NCBI GenBank assembly: GCA_017515595.1
Contig: JAFWFL010000064.1
Span: 1-42,228 of the forward strand
DNA from: Coriobacteriales bacterium
GTDB taxonomy: Bacteria > Actinomycetota > Coriobacteriia > Coriobacteriales > UMGS124
Length of the DNA stretch: 42,228 bases
Direction: 5' to 3'
Shown: positions 24,330-32,963 of the stretch, piece after piece
Numbering within the stretch: the first letter of the stretch is position 1
How the letters are laid out: every line of letters begins with the position of its first letter
The notes under the pieces: model-generated
The model's database searches: none
The model's input: only the letters and a program-made list of their open reading frames with translations
What the model was told of the DNA's origin: nothing
Made by a program: the position numbers and the translations under genes

Positions 24330-26927
24330 TTACAACACTTGTGCTGCTATGCGAACGGTCTCTGAAGCATCTTTGGCGTAATAATCTGCTCCAACCATTG
24401 CCGCGTACTCAGGGTTCAAAACAGCGCCTCCCACTACTACCTTGCATTCAGGTACTTCTTTGTGCAGAAGGGCTATAGTTTGTTCCATGGCAGGAATGGT
24501 TGTTGTCATAAGCGCCGAGAGACCCGCGAGCTTGGCTTGATGCTTGATTACGGCATCAACAACGGTTTGCGGCGCGACATCGCGGCCAAGGTCAATAACC
24601 TCGTAGCCATAGTTCTCAAGCAGCATCTTTACGATATTCTTACCAATATCGTGCACATCTCCCTGGACAACCGCCAAAACAAACTTTCCTTTAGCGGCAG
24701 AAACGCTCTGGGTCGTGTTTTCACGAATAGTCTCAAAACCGGCTTTTGCTGCCTCGGCGCTTGCCATTAGCTGGGGCAAAAAGAATACGCCTTTCTCAAA
24801 GCGCTCTCCTACGGTATCAAGCGCAGGTATGAGCATGCTGTTCACAATATCGAGCGGATCATGATCCTGCAAAAGCGTTTTAACCACTTGAGAAACCGGG
24901 TCTTTGCGACCGGTCAAAATATAATCGCGGAGAAGCCCGGCTGCATCTTGGGGCGTTCCGGCGGTTTCTCTCGCAGAAGAATCAGAACCTGCAGACACTG
25001 TACCCTGCGGGTTTTCTTTTAAGGCACTGCCTGTTACACCCTGTGCTGCGGCTGCTTTTTCGCGGGCTTCTCGGGGAGCATATATCTCTATATATGAGCT
25101 TGACATAGCGTCTTCTCCGCTGAGGGCACGCCAGCTTGAGACGACATCCATGTAACGCTGCGAAAGCGGGTTAATAATTGCAAGATCAAGTCCCGCGGCA
25201 AAAGCAGCGCTCAAGAAAGTTGCATTGAGCAGTTCTCGGTAGGGCAGGCCAAAGCTGATATTACTCACACCCAAAACCGTGCGTACACCGGACAGGCCGT
25301 TTTTCACAAGGCTGATTGCTTTGAGAATTTCGTGCGGAGCCCGCTGGTCTGTTGAGGCAGCCATCGCAAGACAATCTATAACGATATCCTGCCGCGGTAT
25401 TTGTGCTGCATCGGTCGCAGCAACAATCTTCTGGGCTATGGCAAAACGTTCCTGAGCTGTTTGAGGAATGCCGTTTTCATCTATAGTAAGGCCTACCAAT
25501 GCGCAGCCATAATGCTTTGCAAGCGGCACTACGGTATTCAGTACCTCAGTTTTAGCATTTGTTGAATTAATGATAGGCTTGCCGGGATACAGGCGAATGG
25601 CAGCTTCAAGCGCTTCGGGAGTCGCTGAGTCTATTTGCAAAGGACAGGTAGCTATACCCTGAAGCTCTGTCACCATTCTTACCAGACTTGTCTTCTCGTC
25701 AATCTCGGGAAGACCGGCATTAACGTCGAGAATTTGTGCTCCTGCTGCGGTTTGGTTAATCGCTTCCTGCATTATGAAATCATAGTTGCCTGAACGCAGA
25801 GCTTCTTTCATGCGCTTTTTGCCGGTGGGGTTAATGCGTTCACCAATGACGCCCACAAAACCCATGGGCAATGATACCAATTCCTGAGCGCTTGTTACGC
25901 AAAAGTCACTCCGCACAAGACGAGGCAAATCAGGAGCACCTTCCCCCTCGGGGTCATCATCTTTATTAAAAACTTTCTTAAGATCCTTCTCATATGCCCA
26001 CTTACGCGGCGTTCTCTGAGCAAGAATATCGCGAAGTTCAGAAATGTATTCAGGAGAAGTGCCGCAACAACCTCCCACTACCGTCACGCCGGCGTCAACC
26101 ATATGAGCAACCGCTTCGCAGTATTCCCGGGGCAATACTGAATAAACAGTGGCTCCGTTCTCTACGTGCGGCAAGCCTGCATTGGCCTGGACCATAACCG
26201 GGCAATTTGCGTAGGGCAGCATTTGCTCTACCAAAGGAGCGATGTCTGCAGGACCCAGCGAGCAGTTTGCACCGATGCAATCTGCTCCCAAAGCGCTGAG
26301 GGTCGTTGCCGCTACCTGCGGCGTCGTTCCCAAAAACGTACGGCCGTCTTCTCCAAAAGTCATGGTTGCAAAAATGGGGAGATCGCTTTGCTCCTTTGCT
26401 GCAAGAATGGCGGCTTTAGTTTCGAGAAGGTCAGCCATTGTCTCGATAATAAACATGTCGGCCCCGGCGCGCGTTGCAGCACGAACCTGCTGGGCAAACA
26501 ACTCGTAGGCTTCATCAAAACTCATGGTCCCCATGGGCTGGAGCAAAGCTCCGGTTGGACCAATATCCGCGGCAACATAGCGGGCGCCTGAGGCCTTTGC
26601 GCAGGATACCGCTGCCGTAAATATATCTTCGACACACGCTTTGTCTCCTAATTTATAGGCATTGGCGCCAAAGGTATTGGTAGAAACCACCTGAGAACCG
26701 GCTTGAACATATAAAGAATGGATTGAGGTCACAACCTGGGGATCTGTGATGCAGAGCAGCTCTGGCAAGGCTCCCGCTTTAAGACCGTGGGCTTGGAGCT
26801 GCGTACCCATGGCTCCGTCAAAGAGCAAAAACTCCTCGCCCCGGAACACCCGCGCGAGATAGTCGTCTTTTAAACGCACATGCCTGGCAGAGACATATGT
26901 TTTAGGTGATACTGACATACTATCCAC
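24330..26927 (-). CDS. metH: Cobalamin-dependent methionine synthase, without the reactivation domain
   Basis: 865 residues from a GTG 6 bases after GGAAGGA, overlapping the stop of the preceding gene by 8 bases; ATG at 26916-26918 is the alternative. Modules in order: homocysteine-binding barrel (LFDGAMGTQLQAHG near 20-33; zinc ligands in GANCSLGP and the VVGGCCGTSPEYI block), pterin-binding barrel (GVIGERINPTGKKRMKEAL, DVNAGLPEIDE), a low-complexity linker (about 640-690), then the B12 cap and Rossmann domain with the cobalt-ligand motif DVHDIGKN. It ends there: the AdoMet-binding reactivation domain of long MetH is encoded by the adjacent gene. Confidence 0.95.
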   Translation of the reverse strand: MDSMSVSPKTYVSARHVRLKDDYLARVFRGEEFLLFDGAMGTQLQAHGLKAGALPELLCITDPQVVTSIHSLYVQAGSQVVSTNTFGANAYKLGDKACVEDIFTAAVSCAKASGARYVAADIGPTGALLQPMGTMSFDEAYELFAQQVRAATRAGADMFIIETMADLLETKAAILAAKEQSDLPIFATMTFGEDGRTFLGTTPQVAATTLSALGADCIGANCSLGPADIAPLVEQMLPYANCPVMVQANAGLPHVENGATVYSVLPREYCEAVAHMVDAGVTVVGGCCGTSPEYISELRDILAQRTPRKWAYEKDLKKVFNKDDDPEGEGAPDLPRLVRSDFCVTSAQELVSLPMGFVGVIGERINPTGKKRMKEALRSGNYDFIMQEAINQTAAGAQILDVNAGLPEIDEKTSLVRMVTELQGIATCPLQIDSATPEALEAAIRLYPGKPIINSTNAKTEVLNTVVPLAKHYGCALVGLTIDENGIPQTAQERFAIAQKIVAATDAAQIPRQDIVIDCLAMAASTDQRAPHEILKAISLVKNGLSGVRTVLGVSNISFGLPYRELLNATFLSAAFAAGLDLAIINPLSQRYMDVVSSWRALSGEDAMSSSYIEIYAPREAREKAAAAQGVTGSALKENPQGTVSAGSDSSARETAGTPQDAAGLLRDYILTGRKDPVSQVVKTLLQDHDPLDIVNSMLIPALDTVGERFEKGVFFLPQLMASAEAAKAGFETIRENTTQSVSAAKGKFVLAVVQGDVHDIGKNIVKMLLENYGYEVIDLGRDVAPQTVVDAVIKHQAKLAGLSALMTTTIPAMEQTIALLHKEVPECKVVVGGAVLNPEYAAMVGADYYAKDASETVRIAAQVL

Positions 26928-27612
26928 GGCAAGTCCTTCCGGTTTTACGAATAGTGCAGTAATCATAACACCCGCACTCGCTGCAAAGCGATACCCTTGT
27001 GGGCTGGGGTGTCTCAAAAAATCCCAAAAGGGCTGTTACACTTTTGGTAGGTATAAGCAGTGAAGAAACAGATGCTGTGAGTCCAATGGAGCGAGGAGCA
27101 TCGAGCACCTGCAAAAAACGCTGTTGTACGGTAATATCAAAATCTCCGTATCCCGGGCTAAAACGCCAGTTGGGGAACAGGCTCTGTGCAGCTCCCTGTG
27201 CAACAAGCGACGCTTCGGCAGCATTGGCCGCTTCTTCAGCCAAAACCGTAGCACATGCGTCAAACACAATTTGATTGAGCGGGCTTGTATATCCCAGCTG
27301 CTTGAGCTCCCGGTCTATACCGGCTCCAAGCGTAACGGCTAAAAGACCAACACTTTTGGCTCCCTTGACATGCTGTGCGATGCTCTTGCTCTCAAATACC
27401 AGATCGCAGTCTTTCAGAGCCACGCGGTTCCCATTGTTTGACACAAGTGTAAACAGCCTGGTTACTCCCCTTGGCACAGCAATCTCGCAACACTTCTGCG
27501 CCTGCTCGTCAAGGCAGCTCTCAAGCTCGGCAGTGATGCTTTGCCCCATATAACCAAGGTATTTGAGAACACTCTCCCGGGATATGTTTGGTATATGATA
27601 TTGCTCAGACAC
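26920..27612 (-). CDS. Stand-alone MetH reactivation (AdoMet-binding) domain protein
   Basis: 230 residues. RFSPGYGDFDITVQQRFLQVLDAPRSIGLT matches the conserved AdoMet-binding core of the MetH activation domain (the family of Thermotoga TM0269), and a Cys-rich end (CSECGCYDYCTIRKTGRTC) is present. The role is to remethylate cob(II)alamin formed by accidental oxidation in the partner MetH. It sits between metF and metH with a short gap and an overlap, so all three are probably cotranscribed. Confidence 0.85.
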   Translation of the reverse strand: MSEQYHIPNISRESVLKYLGYMGQSITAELESCLDEQAQKCCEIAVPRGVTRLFTLVSNNGNRVALKDCDLVFESKSIAQHVKGAKSVGLLAVTLGAGIDRELKQLGYTSPLNQIVFDACATVLAEEAANAAEASLVAQGAAQSLFPNWRFSPGYGDFDITVQQRFLQVLDAPRSIGLTASVSSLLIPTKSVTALLGFFETPQPTRVSLCSECGCYDYCTIRKTGRTCRG

Positions 27613-27632
27613 AGAGATACTCCGCCAAATGA

Positions 27633-28502
27633 TTACGCATGAATATAACCGCAGTCAACCAGCGTATCATAAGCTGCCTGGGCAACATCGGGACGGTTCA
27701 TGGTATAAATATGTAAACCGTCAACACCGTTCGCAGCAAGATCACGTAACTGCTCGCACATAAATTCAATGCCGGCACGCCTGGTTGCCTCGGCATCGTT
27801 GCCTGCTGCTACCAGGCGCTTAATAACCTGAGACGGAATGGACGCACCGCAGGTGAAGGCCATACGCTGAATTTGTGCCACACTCGTAAAAGGCATCACG
27901 CCAACAGTCACGGGAATCTTAATACGGGCACGGTCACATGCCTCGCGGAAGCGATAGAAGTATTCATTATCAAAGAAAAGCTGTGTTACCAAGAAATCAG
28001 TGCCGGAATCCTGCTTTGCTTTGAGACGCCCAATTGAAGTCGAAAAATCAAGGCACTCAACGTGTCCCTCAGGATAACAGGCTCCGCCAACGCAGAATCC
28101 TGCCTCTTTAAGCTGAGGAACCAAATCTGCCGCATACCTAAAATCAACAATTTCGTGCCCCGGCATGCGGTCGCCCCTCAGCGCCAGAACATTCTGAACA
28201 CCGGCTGCCTTGAGCTCAGCAATACGTTCTGCAATTTCTTCTTTAGAAGCGCCCATGCAGGTAAGATGAGCAAGCGACGTAACGCCATATTGTTCCTGCA
28301 TTTCTCCTGCTATTGCTACGGTAGATCCGCTGTTGCCCGACCCTCCTGCCGAGAAGGTCACGCTAATCCAATCAGGAGCAAACTTTGCGAGCTCACCCAC
28401 AAGCGTACGGGCGGTTTCTATAGACAGCTCCCCTTTGGGAGGAAAAATCTCAAAAGAAAACGTCTGCTTGTTTGTAAAGTAGCTACTAATGAAGTTACTC
28501 AT
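27633..28502 (-). CDS. metF: Methylenetetrahydrofolate reductase
   Basis: 289 residues, normal for bacterial MetF. It reduces 5,10-methylene-THF to 5-methyl-THF, the methyl donor of MetH, using FAD. FSFEIFPPKGE (about 15-25), SVTFSAGGSG (about 47-56), LALRGD (about 106-111), the FLVTQLFFD block and PVTVGVMPF are family signatures. First gene of the metF-activator-metH unit. The proposed promoter leaves a leader of only about 35 nt, too short for a SAM or cobalamin riboswitch. Confidence 0.95.
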   Translation of the reverse strand: MSNFISSYFTNKQTFSFEIFPPKGELSIETARTLVGELAKFAPDWISVTFSAGGSGNSGSTVAIAGEMQEQYGVTSLAHLTCMGASKEEIAERIAELKAAGVQNVLALRGDRMPGHEIVDFRYAADLVPQLKEAGFCVGGACYPEGHVECLDFSTSIGRLKAKQDSGTDFLVTQLFFDNEYFYRFREACDRARIKIPVTVGVMPFTSVAQIQRMAFTCGASIPSQVIKRLVAAGNDAEATRRAGIEFMCEQLRDLAANGVDGLHIYTMNRPDVAQAAYDTLVDCGYIHA

Positions 28503-28542
28503 ACTATCGCCGCCCTCTCCCGATGCGAGCCCTTTAAACCAT

Positions 28543-28571
28543 TACATAGCATATCAAGAACAAAAGCACAA
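28543..28571 (-). promoter_or_regulatory. Probable promoter of metF
   Basis: TTGTGC (28566-28571) and TATGTA (28543-28548), 17 bases apart, about 40 bases before the metF start. Confidence 0.5.
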
Positions 28572-28664
28572 TACTAAGTGCAATCAGCGTCTCCATGTCT
28601 TATACGTTGGATTTTTAGAAAAGCCGGCTATCGGTTATATCTATAAGATAGTTTCAGAATAACA

Positions 28665-28769
28665 GGGATGTCTCTGTAAAAGGGGCTGTGATACATTCTC
28701 TTCAGAGCGTTTTTATAAGGCGAGAGCGATGAAGAGAATGTATCACAGCCCCTTTTACAGAGACATCCC
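28665..28769. repeat. Core-palindrome family, copy D
   Basis: Perfect 39-bp arms (28665-28703 and 28731-28769) around the 27-bp core (28704-28730: AGAGCG, TTTTTATAAGGCG, AGAGCG, AT). It lies between the end of the amidohydrolase gene and the metF promoter. Confidence 0.95.
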
Positions 28770-28786
28770 CCATATCAGATAATCAA

Positions 28787-29593
28787 TTACCTGATATCCA
28801 TCTGTAAGAACTTCTCGGCATTATGCCAGGTCATTTGTTCCACTTCTGCTTGGGTAAAGTCACCGCCGGCAAGCGAATCTAAGAATATCTGCAGCTCGCT
28901 TACGGGATTCCACATGGGGTAGTCGCTGCCAAAGAGAATGCGGTCACAACCGTAGGCGCGCACCAGCTCACGGGTTCTGCGGGGGCCAATGTATGTAAGG
29001 GCGCTTGAGACATCTACAAAGCAGTTCTCGTTTTCCAAGAATTCAAGCGCGAGGTCAGGAATCGACCAGCCGCCAAAATGTGCCGCATCCATCATAAGCT
29101 TGGGGAATGTCTGCAGAATATGCTTAATGCGCCTGGGATGCGACAAGTCTTCACGGTAATCACCGCAATGAACAATCATGGGGACGCCCTTGGCCTCGGC
29201 GATTTCGAACACTTTCATAAAGCGCGGGTCATCAACAGCTACGCCCTGCATGTCGGGGTGAATCTTGATGCCCTTGAGCCCCATTGCGAGCGCGCGGTCA
29301 ATCTCTTTTGCGGGGTCTTCATAGTCCTGATGAAGCGTCATAAACCCAATAAAACTCGGGTTCTCTTCGCAGGCGCCGGCAATAAAGTTGTTGATACTCT
29401 CCACGTTGGACGGCTTAACGGCCACCGAGTGAACTACCTGGTGCGTAATGGGACTGCCCTCCGTCATGGCAAAATACCCGTCCACCGAACCGTCTCCCGG
29501 CATGTCCACACCATAAAACGCGCCAACACTTTGGGCGGCTTTAAGGGCGATTTTTTGCGGGTATACATGGACATGAATATCAACAATGGGCAT
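28787..29593 (-). CDS. Amidohydrolase-2 family metal-dependent hydrolase
   Basis: 268 residues; the start is set at MPIVDIHVHV because GAGGAGAA precedes it. TIM-barrel amidohydrolase with VDIHVHV at the N-terminus (metal HxH), GIKIHPDM (about 123-130), IVHCGDY (about 153-159), AAHFGGW (about 188-194) and FGSDYPMWNP (about 230-239), the metal-binding set of the family. Related proteins are decarboxylases or hydrolases of small aromatic or cyclic acids. The substrate is unknown and neighbours give no hint. Confidence 0.85.
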   Translation of the reverse strand: MPIVDIHVHVYPQKIALKAAQSVGAFYGVDMPGDGSVDGYFAMTEGSPITHQVVHSVAVKPSNVESINNFIAGACEENPSFIGFMTLHQDYEDPAKEIDRALAMGLKGIKIHPDMQGVAVDDPRFMKVFEIAEAKGVPMIVHCGDYREDLSHPRRIKHILQTFPKLMMDAAHFGGWSIPDLALEFLENENCFVDVSSALTYIGPRRTRELVRAYGCDRILFGSDYPMWNPVSELQIFLDSLAGGDFTQAEVEQMTWHNAEKFLQMDIR

Positions 29594-29762
29594 GAACTTC
29601 TCCTCAAACACAAATAAGTTTCTCAAACTGTTGAGCTTACCTCAAGACAGGGGCCAAGCGCTTCTCAGTAATCAATCTCAAGCAATCAACAGAAGGTCTT
29701 TCACGGCTTGTAATGTGTTAACAAGAATGATAATAGGTCATGAGGACGGTTTTCTTGACCCA

Positions 29763-31118
29763 TTACGGTAGTGCAGGTGCAAAAGTGAAACTGCTTTCTC
29801 TTTGCTCGGTTAGCTGATTAAGGCAGAAGGATGTATAAAAGGGCAAATACAGCACTGCTCCTTCTCGTTGAATATTAGTGTGAGAGATTACAACTGCATT
29901 GTTTATTCTGTATTCCCGAACAGCGAGTAGTCTGTCGAGTGCAGCGTGAGATCTTGTCTTCTTGCCTGATTTAACCTCTATAGGAACAATGTGTCCATGA
30001 GTTCCTTCAATGAGAAAATCTACCTCGCCAATGTCTTGTGTCATAAAATACCAGGCATCAATACCTTGTGCTGCCAGTTCTTGAGCTACAACATTCTCAT
30101 ATATACCACCTAAGTTGGGCGTTTTTTGATCAAGGTAAACTGCCCGGGCTGTACTTTGAGGATATCTTGATACCAGCATGCCGGTATCTGACTGATATAG
30201 TTTAAAGCGAGCAACATCTTCGGTACGTTTCAGCGGACTTTTTGCCTCGGTTGCTTGTAAAACCATAATTCCAACACCGGCATTAACCAACCAGAGAAAA
30301 TCATGGTCATACGTTTCAAAACGTGCTCCTTTATGAAGAGAAGCAAAATTAAATCTCTTGGATTCAGATTCAAGCTCAAAAGGAATACGGTCAAATATCG
30401 CGCGCACTTCAAACGCACGCTCTCCCGCATATTTTGATATATCCTGAGCGTATTGCTTTACCAGCTCAGACTGCAAAGACTGAGTTTCGATGAGCGTGAA
30501 TGCGTTATCAATATATTTCTGCACAACCTCGGGCATGCCTCCTGCGACCACATATGTCCGGAAGTTCTTAAGCATAATCTCATGAAGATACTGTTCTACA
30601 GGTTGCTCGTTTTGCATGTGTAAACGGATATCATCAAGATACTGCTGCTGAATGCCTATAGCCCAGCAAAACTCTTCAAAATCCATAGGCCGCATAACAA
30701 TATGCTCAACAAACCCCACAGGAAACGAAGTAACTCCCTTAAACTCTGTTCCGAGCATGGACCCCGAGAATGCATACGAAAATCTCCCGTCTTCTACAAG
30801 TCCCTTTATCATGGTCACGATATCAGGATACTCCTGGATTTCATCAATAAAAATCAAGGTATGCCCCGGAATCAACGTCCGGTGAGAAAGAAGGACCACG
30901 CGGTTGATAAAATCTGTTGGATTCTGAGCGGTAGTTAATGATGCTCGTGCCTCTTTGTCGAGCAAAAGGTTCGCCTCAAAATATACCTCGTAATTCTCTT
31001 TGCCAAATTCGCGAATCGCATAGCTTTTCCCAATTTGACGCGCTCCGGTTACAAGAAGCGCTTTTTTTGATTTATTTTTCCATTTGAGAAGCTCTTTTGT
31101 TATTTTTCTCTGAAGCAT
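29763..31118 (-). CDS. AAA-family ATPase with DUF4143 domain
   Basis: 451 residues from the ATG with AGAGGT upstream. P-loop GARQIGKS (25-32), Walker B LIFIDEIQ (88-95), sensor-like AFSGSMLG, and a C-terminal DUF4143 region with a nuclease-like half (GEVDFLIEGTHGHIVPIEVKSGKKTRSH). These proteins are common, strain-variable and of unknown function in gut bacteria. It lies at the start of an AT-rich accessory stretch with a broken antitoxin-like gene just upstream. Confidence 0.88.
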   Translation of the reverse strand: MLQRKITKELLKWKNKSKKALLVTGARQIGKSYAIREFGKENYEVYFEANLLLDKEARASLTTAQNPTDFINRVVLLSHRTLIPGHTLIFIDEIQEYPDIVTMIKGLVEDGRFSYAFSGSMLGTEFKGVTSFPVGFVEHIVMRPMDFEEFCWAIGIQQQYLDDIRLHMQNEQPVEQYLHEIMLKNFRTYVVAGGMPEVVQKYIDNAFTLIETQSLQSELVKQYAQDISKYAGERAFEVRAIFDRIPFELESESKRFNFASLHKGARFETYDHDFLWLVNAGVGIMVLQATEAKSPLKRTEDVARFKLYQSDTGMLVSRYPQSTARAVYLDQKTPNLGGIYENVVAQELAAQGIDAWYFMTQDIGEVDFLIEGTHGHIVPIEVKSGKKTRSHAALDRLLAVREYRINNAVVISHTNIQREGAVLYLPFYTSFCLNQLTEQRESSFTFAPALP

Positions 31119-31158
31119 GGTTACCTCTGAATACACAATTTAGCAAATAATATTCTCT

Positions 31159-31187
31159 AGTATACCACACAAATTGGCAAATAGCTA
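31159..31187 (-). promoter_or_regulatory. Probable extended -10 promoter of the DUF4143 ATPase
   Basis: TATACT preceded by TG-G (TGGTATACT, -10 at 31159-31164) and a weak TAGCTA 17 bases upstream; about 40 bases before the start codon. Confidence 0.4.
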
Positions 31188-31230
31188 CTGAGAATTGATC
31201 TGTTGTTTTACACTTGTCTACACTTGTCAA

Positions 31231-31397
31231 GCTTCGTAGAACATGGAGTATATTAAGTATATTATTATCCCTTTTCATACGAGATAAAACAGCATCTGTA
31301 TTGTCGACGCTAGCAATATCATAAAGTCAGATGATATAAAAACTGCTCCTGATTCCATTGCTGCAATACGTTCTTCCATCTCCTTGGCAACAGACAT
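31231..31397 (-). pseudogene. Remnant of an AbiEi/DUF6088-type antitoxin gene
   Basis: With GGAGGAATA before its ATG, the reading frame begins MSVAKEMEERIAAMESGAVF and continues ISSDF, the characteristic N-terminus of DUF6088/AbiEi-like proteins (type IV antitoxin, winged helix). After codon 25 it leaves the expected pattern and stops at 40 codons. Shifting frame at that point restores DIASVDNTDAVLSRMKRDN, matching the family's DxxS...LSRL helix. A single-base deletion near 31321 therefore explains the break. Beyond about 31231 similarity fades. No toxin partner (AbiEii) is present. Confidence 0.65.
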
Positions 31398-31633
31398 TAT
31401 TCCTCCATGTTGAGTCAGAAACAGTTCATATATGCTGACATTTTGCAAAGGGAAAGCTAAGTATTATTACGCCTCAAAGCATTAATTGCTTCCGTTACAA
31501 TAATTATTTAGTAATCTTTTAGAGATCTGGAATGAATTAATCATCGTTTCCCTAGGTATTCTTTCAGAAAAATGAATACTATCAAACCATAATTGGTAAA
31601 AGAAATTACAGATGAGTTAACATTAGTAATATA
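31398..31633. other. AT-rich gap between antitoxin remnant and IS
   Basis: No ORF, RNA or repeat could be supported in this stretch. It is very A+T rich compared with flanking core genes, like the rest of 31.1-33.3 kb. Confidence 0.4.
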
Positions 31634-31860
31634 TAAATATAAAATCCCCTATTGCAGAAGTGGGATAATTCTATAATTGATTTATACGAATAACATGTAT
31701 GTTACGATATTAAAAGATGATATAAGTATAAATTTGGGTTACACATAATCCAAATTATATTTAAGATGTGTTATTAAAATAGTAGTGCAAATTCATGTTC
31801 TATATCCTCAACATAAGAAGATGGTATATGATAGTCCTCGCAATTTTATAAACCGCAAGA

Positions 31861-31939
31861 GCAATGCATCGGGCGGTGACATTCTTGCGATGTGGTAGTC
31901 CTTGGTGTCACCTCCCAATGCATTGGCAAGGACTACCAC
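31861..31939 (+). promoter_or_regulatory. Structured leader masking the transposase ribosome-binding site
   Basis: Two interleaved inverted repeats. A: 31861-31881 can pair with 31906-31927 (about 18 of 21 positions). B: GTGGTAGTCCTTG (31892-31904) is perfectly complementary to CAAGGACTACCAC (31927-31939). The order is A, B, A', B', so both helices together form a pseudoknot. AAGGA, the likely Shine-Dalgarno of the ATG at 31941, is inside B'. Confidence 0.65.
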
Positions 31940-31940
31940 C

Positions 31941-32963
31941 ATGAGCGGAACAAAGAAGAGATGGCCTGCGCCATCTGCTACACCCTGGGATGGTCTTGAT
32001 CCAAAAGACTTGTCAGCGCAGCAAAGAATTGTTATGGAAAGCCATAGAAGTATATATGGCTTTAGGCATGACTCTTATCAAGGTGATATTGATTTCTTAA
32101 ACAGCTACATACGTACGAAATGTCCAAGATGTGATAGTACATCCATTTGTTTTAACGGCAAGTACAAAAACGGTCTTACGCGCTGTGCCTGTAAGGATTG
32201 TGGTAAAACTTTTGGCCCTACCACAGGTACAATCTTTGAAGACAAAAAGCTGCCAATACCTGCTTGGGTTGACTTTTTACTTCAGGCTCTGTCATTTGAA
32301 AGTTTATCTTCCATGATAAGAGAAGACAGACGTGCTGTAACAACAACGCCTTATTGGATGGAGAAGATATTTTTGGTGCTGAAAGACATACAAACTCATG
32401 TTGTTTTATCCGGGGAGGTGCAAATAGATGAAACTTATTATCCGGTTCCTCAAAAAGATGAACGTCTAACTCCCAATGGAAAGAAACTGCGCGGACTATC
32501 TCGCAATAAACTTTGCATAGCAATAGGATGCGATACTAATCACAGAAGCGTTTTCATATACGAAGGACATGGTAAAACAAACAGAAAACGAACCTGGAAT
32601 GCGCTGGGTAACCATATTGCTGAGAAATCAAAGCTTATTCATGACATGGAGCATGCTCATGATATCTTGGTAGAGCGGCTGTCTCTTGAAAGTGAAGCTC
32701 ATAATTCGAAGCTTATCTCGAAACTCGACGATAGTAAGAATCCGCTCTGTGAAGTCAATCACTTATGCTTTCTTCTAAAGCAATTTCTACATATGCATTC
32801 AGGATTTAATAGGAACAATCTTCAGGATTATCTTAATTTGTTCTTTGTCGCCATGAACCCTCCCTACCATAAAATGGAGAAGGTGGCAATGATATTAGAC
32901 CTCGCTATGCAAAAACAGGTAACTTATAGATATAGGGACTATGCAAGCAGGTTTATGATTTGA
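31941..32963 (+). CDS. IS1595-family (ISXO2-like) transposase
   Basis: 340 residues from ATG 31941, which has AAGGA 8 bases upstream; the longer frame from 31902 begins inside the leader hairpin. N-terminal zinc ribbon CPRCDSTSICFNGKYKN...CACKDCGKTF, then the catalytic domain with QIDETYYPV (first Asp), IGCDTNHRSVFIYEGHGKTN, LIHDMEHAHDIL (second Asp) and NRNNLQDYLNLFF near the end, matching the ISXO2-like DDE fold. All expected blocks are present, so it may be active. Confidence 0.92.
   Translation: MSGTKKRWPAPSATPWDGLDPKDLSAQQRIVMESHRSIYGFRHDSYQGDIDFLNSYIRTKCPRCDSTSICFNGKYKNGLTRCACKDCGKTFGPTTGTIFEDKKLPIPAWVDFLLQALSFESLSSMIREDRRAVTTTPYWMEKIFLVLKDIQTHVVLSGEVQIDETYYPVPQKDERLTPNGKKLRGLSRNKLCIAIGCDTNHRSVFIYEGHGKTNRKRTWNALGNHIAEKSKLIHDMEHAHDILVERLSLESEAHNSKLISKLDDSKNPLCEVNHLCFLLKQFLHMHSGFNRNNLQDYLNLFFVAMNPPYHKMEKVAMILDLAMQKQVTYRYRDYASRFMI

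Noticed and set aside
28503-28664. SAM or cobalamin riboswitch upstream of metF
   Set aside because: The probable promoter leaves a leader of about 35 nt, and no conserved riboswitch segments were seen.
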